From Planctomycetota bacterium (GTDB taxonomy: Bacteria; Planctomycetota; UBA1135): DNA of 9,055 bases. Under the pieces are notes generated by a model. It was not told where the DNA came from and did no database searches. It was given only the letters and a program-made list of their open reading frames with translations. Both the position numbers and the translations under genes were made by a program. Location of the stretch: positions 1 through 9,055 of the forward strand of contig JACNJP010000405.1 of NCBI GenBank assembly GCA_014382465.1, in the 5' to 3' direction. Positions 7,177 through 9,055 of the stretch are shown one piece after another. Position 1 is the first letter of the stretch; every line of letters starts with the position of its first letter.

Positions 7177-7223
7177 CCACAAGCCCTTGTGGTGGTGGCC
7201 CGAATGGCCACGAAAGAAAGCGT
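7177..7223. promoter_or_regulatory. Tandem NrdR-box operator upstream of nrdJ
   Basis: The first box, CCACAAGCCCTTGTGG (7177-7192), is a 16 bp inverted repeat with perfect 7 bp arms. It keeps the outer pattern of the NrdR consensus (CAC-w-A, then T-w-GTG), although its centre is G/C instead of A/T. A second, imperfect box, CCACGAAAGAAAGCGT (7208-7223), begins 31 bases after the first, leaving a 15 bp spacer. Paired 16 bp boxes about 15-16 bp apart upstream of ribonucleotide reductase genes are the known arrangement for NrdR, the zinc/ATP-cone repressor. The NrdR gene itself is not in the window. The first box is convincing; the second is weaker and rests on its spacing. Confidence 0.5.
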
Positions 7224-7233
7224 TTTCTGCGGA

Positions 7234-7262
7234 TTGAATCGGCTCGGAATCCTGGCTATCGT
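7234..7262 (+). promoter_or_regulatory. Candidate nrdJ promoter
   Basis: TTGAAT (7234-7239) and TATCGT (7257-7262), each four of six to consensus, are separated by exactly 17 bases. They sit just downstream of the NrdR-like boxes and would give a leader of about 95 bases before the nrdJ ATG. A TAGAAT at 7121-7126, overlapping the stop codon of the heptosyltransferase gene, is an alternative -10 but has no -35. The remaining leader holds a pyrimidine-rich stretch with a T6 run near 7325-7330. Its potential stem is too weak to call a terminator or a cobalamin riboswitch. Confidence 0.3.
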
Positions 7263-7351
7263 CGGCACCGTTCGATCGGTCCTCCGCTCATTGCGGGTCT
7301 CCCCGGCCGGTGATCCCCCCAACCGTTTTTTCCCTGTCCGATTCCCTGCAT

Positions 7352-7358
7352 AGGAGAG
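7352..7358 (+). promoter_or_regulatory. Ribosome binding site of nrdJ
   Basis: AGGAGAG lies 6 bases before the ATG at 7365 and fixes that start. It is the only strong Shine-Dalgarno sequence in the window; the other genes start without one or by overlap with an upstream stop. Confidence 0.75.
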
Positions 7359-7364
7359 CCCGCG

Positions 7365-9055
7365 ATGGAGCCTCAAGGCGAAGTGAGCAAGGCAGTCCGC
7401 CGCCGTCACCAACAGAACGAGCGAGAGCGCCAGCAAGGCGCCACCGAGCACCGGCCGATGCCGACGGGCCTTCCTGATCCGAAGCTCACCGAGAACGCCG
7501 TCAAGGTCCTCCAGAACCGCTATCTCAAGAAGGACAAGGTCACCGGGGCGGTGATCGAGGATCCCAAGGCAATGTTCTGGCGCGTGGCGGCCGCCGTCGC
7601 CGCGCCCGAGTTCGAGCAGTCCGAGGAGCTCGGCCTGCGCTGGGCGCTCCGTTACTACGAGCTGATGGCGAACAACGTGTTCGTCCCGAACTCGCCCACG
7701 CTGATGAACGCCGGCCGCGAGATGGGCATGCTGTCGGCCTGCTTCGTGCTCCCTGTCCTGGACTCGATCGAGTCCATTTTCACGACTCTGAAGCATGTTG
7801 CATTGATCCAGAAGGCCGGCGGCGGGACCGGCTTCAGCTTCAGCCGGCTGCGCCCCGACGGCGACATCGTCAGCACCTCGGGCGGCATGACCAGCGGCCC
7901 GCTGTCTTTCATCGACGCCTACTCGGCCGGCACCGACGCCATCCAGCAGGGCGCCTTCCGCCGCGGCGCCAACATGGGCGTGCTGCGCTGCGACCACCCC
8001 GACGTGGTCGAGTTCGTGCGCGCCAAGGACGACCTCAACCGCTGGACCAACTACAACGTCTCGGTCGCGGTCACCAACGAGTGGATGCAGTCGGTGGTCG
8101 ACAAGCCGGGCGAGCGGATGGTCGCGGTCAACCCGCGCGACGGCCGCAAGGCCTGGCTGCGCAAGGTCGACAGCCCGCGGCGGGTGTCCGACGCCGACTA
8201 CGAGGCCTTCGCCAAGGGCGAGCCCGCCGACGGCGCCGAGTACTGGACCTACGGCGAGGTCATGGACCGGGTGGTCCACTACGCCTGGAAGAACGGCGAG
8301 CCCGGCATGCTGTTCCTCGACCGCGCCAACCAGGACAACTACCTGCCGAACCTCGGCGACCTGGAGTCCACCAACCCCTGCGTCACCGCCGATGCCTGGG
8401 TGCAGACCGAGGACGGTCCGCGCCAGGTGCGCGAGCTGATCGGCGCGCCGACCCGCGTCGCGGTCGACGGTCGGCATTGGGAGACCACCGAAGAGGGCTT
8501 CTTCCAGACCGGCGAGAAGCCGGTGTTCGAGCTCCGGACCCGCGAGGGACACCGCCTGAGGCTCACCGCGGACCACCCGGTCCGCAAGGTCACCAAGCGG
8601 ACCCGCTTCCGGGTCGAATCCGAGTGGGCCGAGGCCGGTTCGCTCCAGGCCGGCGACGAGCTGGTCCTGCACGACCACCGCCAGCTCCCTTCCTGGGAAG
8701 GGCGCGGCCTGGCCGAGGAGGGCTACCTGCTGGGCCTGCTGCTCGGCGACGGCACCCTCAAGGCCGAGTGCGGCGTGCTGTCGGTGTGGTCGAAGGCGGC
8801 CGCCGGCGGCGGCGGCGCGCCGGGACCGCTGGCGGTCATGGGCGAGGCTGAGCGCTGCGCGTCGGTCCTGCCTCATCGCCCCGGCTTCAGCGGCTTCCAG
8901 GCGGTGGCCCGCCCCCGGGCGGGGCCGCTCCCCCTCCTCCCGCCCCCCCCCTCGGGGGCCCCCCCCCTCCCCGCCGCCCGCGCCCCCGCAGTCGGCCCCC
9001 CCTGCCGGCGCTGCTCCACCCCCATCGCCCCCCTCCCCCTCGTCCGGCCCCTGTT
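7365..9055 (+). CDS. nrdJ: Class II (B12-dependent) ribonucleotide reductase, intein-interrupted, 3' partial
   Basis: The 5' part of the adenosylcobalamin-dependent ribonucleotide reductase that makes deoxyribonucleotides for DNA synthesis in the cytoplasm. After a charged, arginine/glutamine-rich N-terminus of about 38 residues, with no ATP-cone visible, the catalytic domain begins. NSPTLMNAG (109-117) and LSACFV, with C126 as one of the redox-active cysteine pair, are followed by KAGGGTGFSFSRLRP (from 150), SGGMTSGPLSF and RRGANMGVLRCDHPD. The N-extein ends at ...STNP (residue 338). In class II enzymes the next residues are CGE, whose cysteine carries the thiyl radical; here the sequence instead enters an intein at C339. 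The second redox cysteine and the rest of the enzyme are outside the window. Function depends on protein splicing. Sequence beyond about 8905 is unreliable although the frame stays open. The likely NrdR boxes upstream suggest repression by NrdR. Confidence 0.93.
   Translation, partial: MEPQGEVSKAVRRRHQQNERERQQGATEHRPMPTGLPDPKLTENAVKVLQNRYLKKDKVTGAVIEDPKAMFWRVAAAVAAPEFEQSEELGLRWALRYYELMANNVFVPNSPTLMNAGREMGMLSACFVLPVLDSIESIFTTLKHVALIQKAGGGTGFSFSRLRPDGDIVSTSGGMTSGPLSFIDAYSAGTDAIQQGAFRRGANMGVLRCDHPDVVEFVRAKDDLNRWTNYNVSVAVTNEWMQSVVDKPGERMVAVNPRDGRKAWLRKVDSPRRVSDADYEAFAKGEPADGAEYWTYGEVMDRVVHYAWKNGEPGMLFLDRANQDNYLPNLGDLESTNPCVTADAWVQTEDGPRQVRELIGAPTRVAVDGRHWETTEEGFFQTGEKPVFELRTREGHRLRLTADHPVRKVTKRTRFRVESEWAEAGSLQAGDELVLHDHRQLPSWEGRGLAEEGYLLGLLLGDGTLKAECGVLSVWSKAAAGGGGAPGPLAVMGEAERCASVLPHRPGFSGFQAVARPRAGPLPLLPPPPSGAPPLPAARAPAVGPPCRRCSTPIAPLPLVRPL
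8379..9055 (+). mobile_element. Intein with LAGLIDADG homing endonuclease in NrdJ (3' truncated)
   Basis: The insertion begins at the TGC codon for C339, directly after the extein motif TNP. Block A reads CVTADAWVQTEDG, with the catalytic Cys1. Block B is TADHPV, with the TxxH signature at T401 and H404 (intein residues 63 and 66). From residue 453 the YLLGLLLGDGTL motif (core 455-463, D462) is the first LAGLIDADG helix of a DOD-type homing endonuclease, so this is a full-length intein and not a mini-intein. The second LAGLIDADG motif, block F and the terminal His-Asn (block G) are beyond the reliable sequence. The expected C-extein +1 residue is the radical-bearing cysteine of NPCGE, which would double as splicing nucleophile. 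Ribonucleotide reductases are known favourite hosts for inteins. Confidence 0.9.
8905..9055. other. Low-quality C-rich contig end
   Basis: From about 8905 the plus strand turns into long runs of C with some G, including runs of eight or more C in 8930-8975. T and A become rare. The nrdJ/intein frame stays open but now encodes proline/alanine/leucine strings instead of the expected endonuclease domain. The residues just before (LPHRPGFSGFQAV) still look like intein. This pattern is typical of read-end errors or misassembly at a contig edge, so no biological feature is called here. Confidence 0.65.

Noticed and set aside
7264..7364. Cobalamin riboswitch or terminator in the nrdJ leader
   Set aside because: A B12 riboswitch would be attractive for a B12-dependent enzyme, but the leader is too short for one and shows no recognisable B12-box. 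The T6 run at about 7325-7330 is not preceded by a stable hairpin.
7113..8876. Minus-strand open frame (587 codons) opposite nrdJ
   Set aside because: It is the complement of an unmistakable class II ribonucleotide reductase and intein and has no coherent domain of its own.
8930..8980. C-rich repeat or low-complexity proline domain
   Set aside because: The abrupt change at the window edge inside a conserved endonuclease domain points to poor sequence quality, not to a genuine repeat.

Overview
The window is a G+C-rich bacterial fragment with six protein-coding genes or gene parts, little intergenic space, and an intein interrupting the last gene. The organism makes a lipopolysaccharide-type envelope (heptosyltransferase) and uses a class II, B12-dependent ribonucleotide reductase. 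The secreted sialate-esterase-like and lyase-like propeller proteins, the high G+C and the absence of classical Shine-Dalgarno sites at several starts would fit an Acidobacteriota-like or similar uncultured Gram-negative lineage. That placement is inference; nothing in the window fixes the taxon.

Layout. Positions 1-138 hold the 3' end of an unidentified plus-strand gene. It converges, with a 6 bp gap, on a minus-strand AAA ATPase/DUF4143 gene (1617 to 145) that has its own recognisable promoter at 1649-1677. Next is a minus-strand operon running from 6026 down to 1727. It encodes two tandem paralogous secreted esterases, each exactly 463 residues, then a secreted TIG-plus-beta-propeller protein of the streptogramin-lyase type. 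The three genes are joined by two 4 bp stop/start overlaps, GTGA and ATGA, of almost identical sequence. Divergent from it, after about 95 bp, is a plus-strand GT9 heptosyltransferase (6122-7123). A 241 bp intergenic region carrying a likely pair of NrdR boxes leads to nrdJ, starting at 7365.

nrdJ is read normally through the first half of the class II catalytic domain. At the NP|C site, just before the expected thiyl-radical cysteine, it runs into an intein (from 8379) with splicing block A, the TxxH of block B, and the first LAGLIDADG motif of a homing endonuclease. The rest of the intein and the C-extein lie beyond the window. From about 8905 the bases become an implausible C-rich string, best explained as poor-quality sequence at a contig end, so the last ~150 bases should not be interpreted biologically.

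The strongest points for follow-up are the intein at the active-site cysteine, the tandem NrdR operator, and the duplicated, translationally coupled esterase pair. I do not see a clearly new multi-gene system such as a defence island, CRISPR array or phage module.
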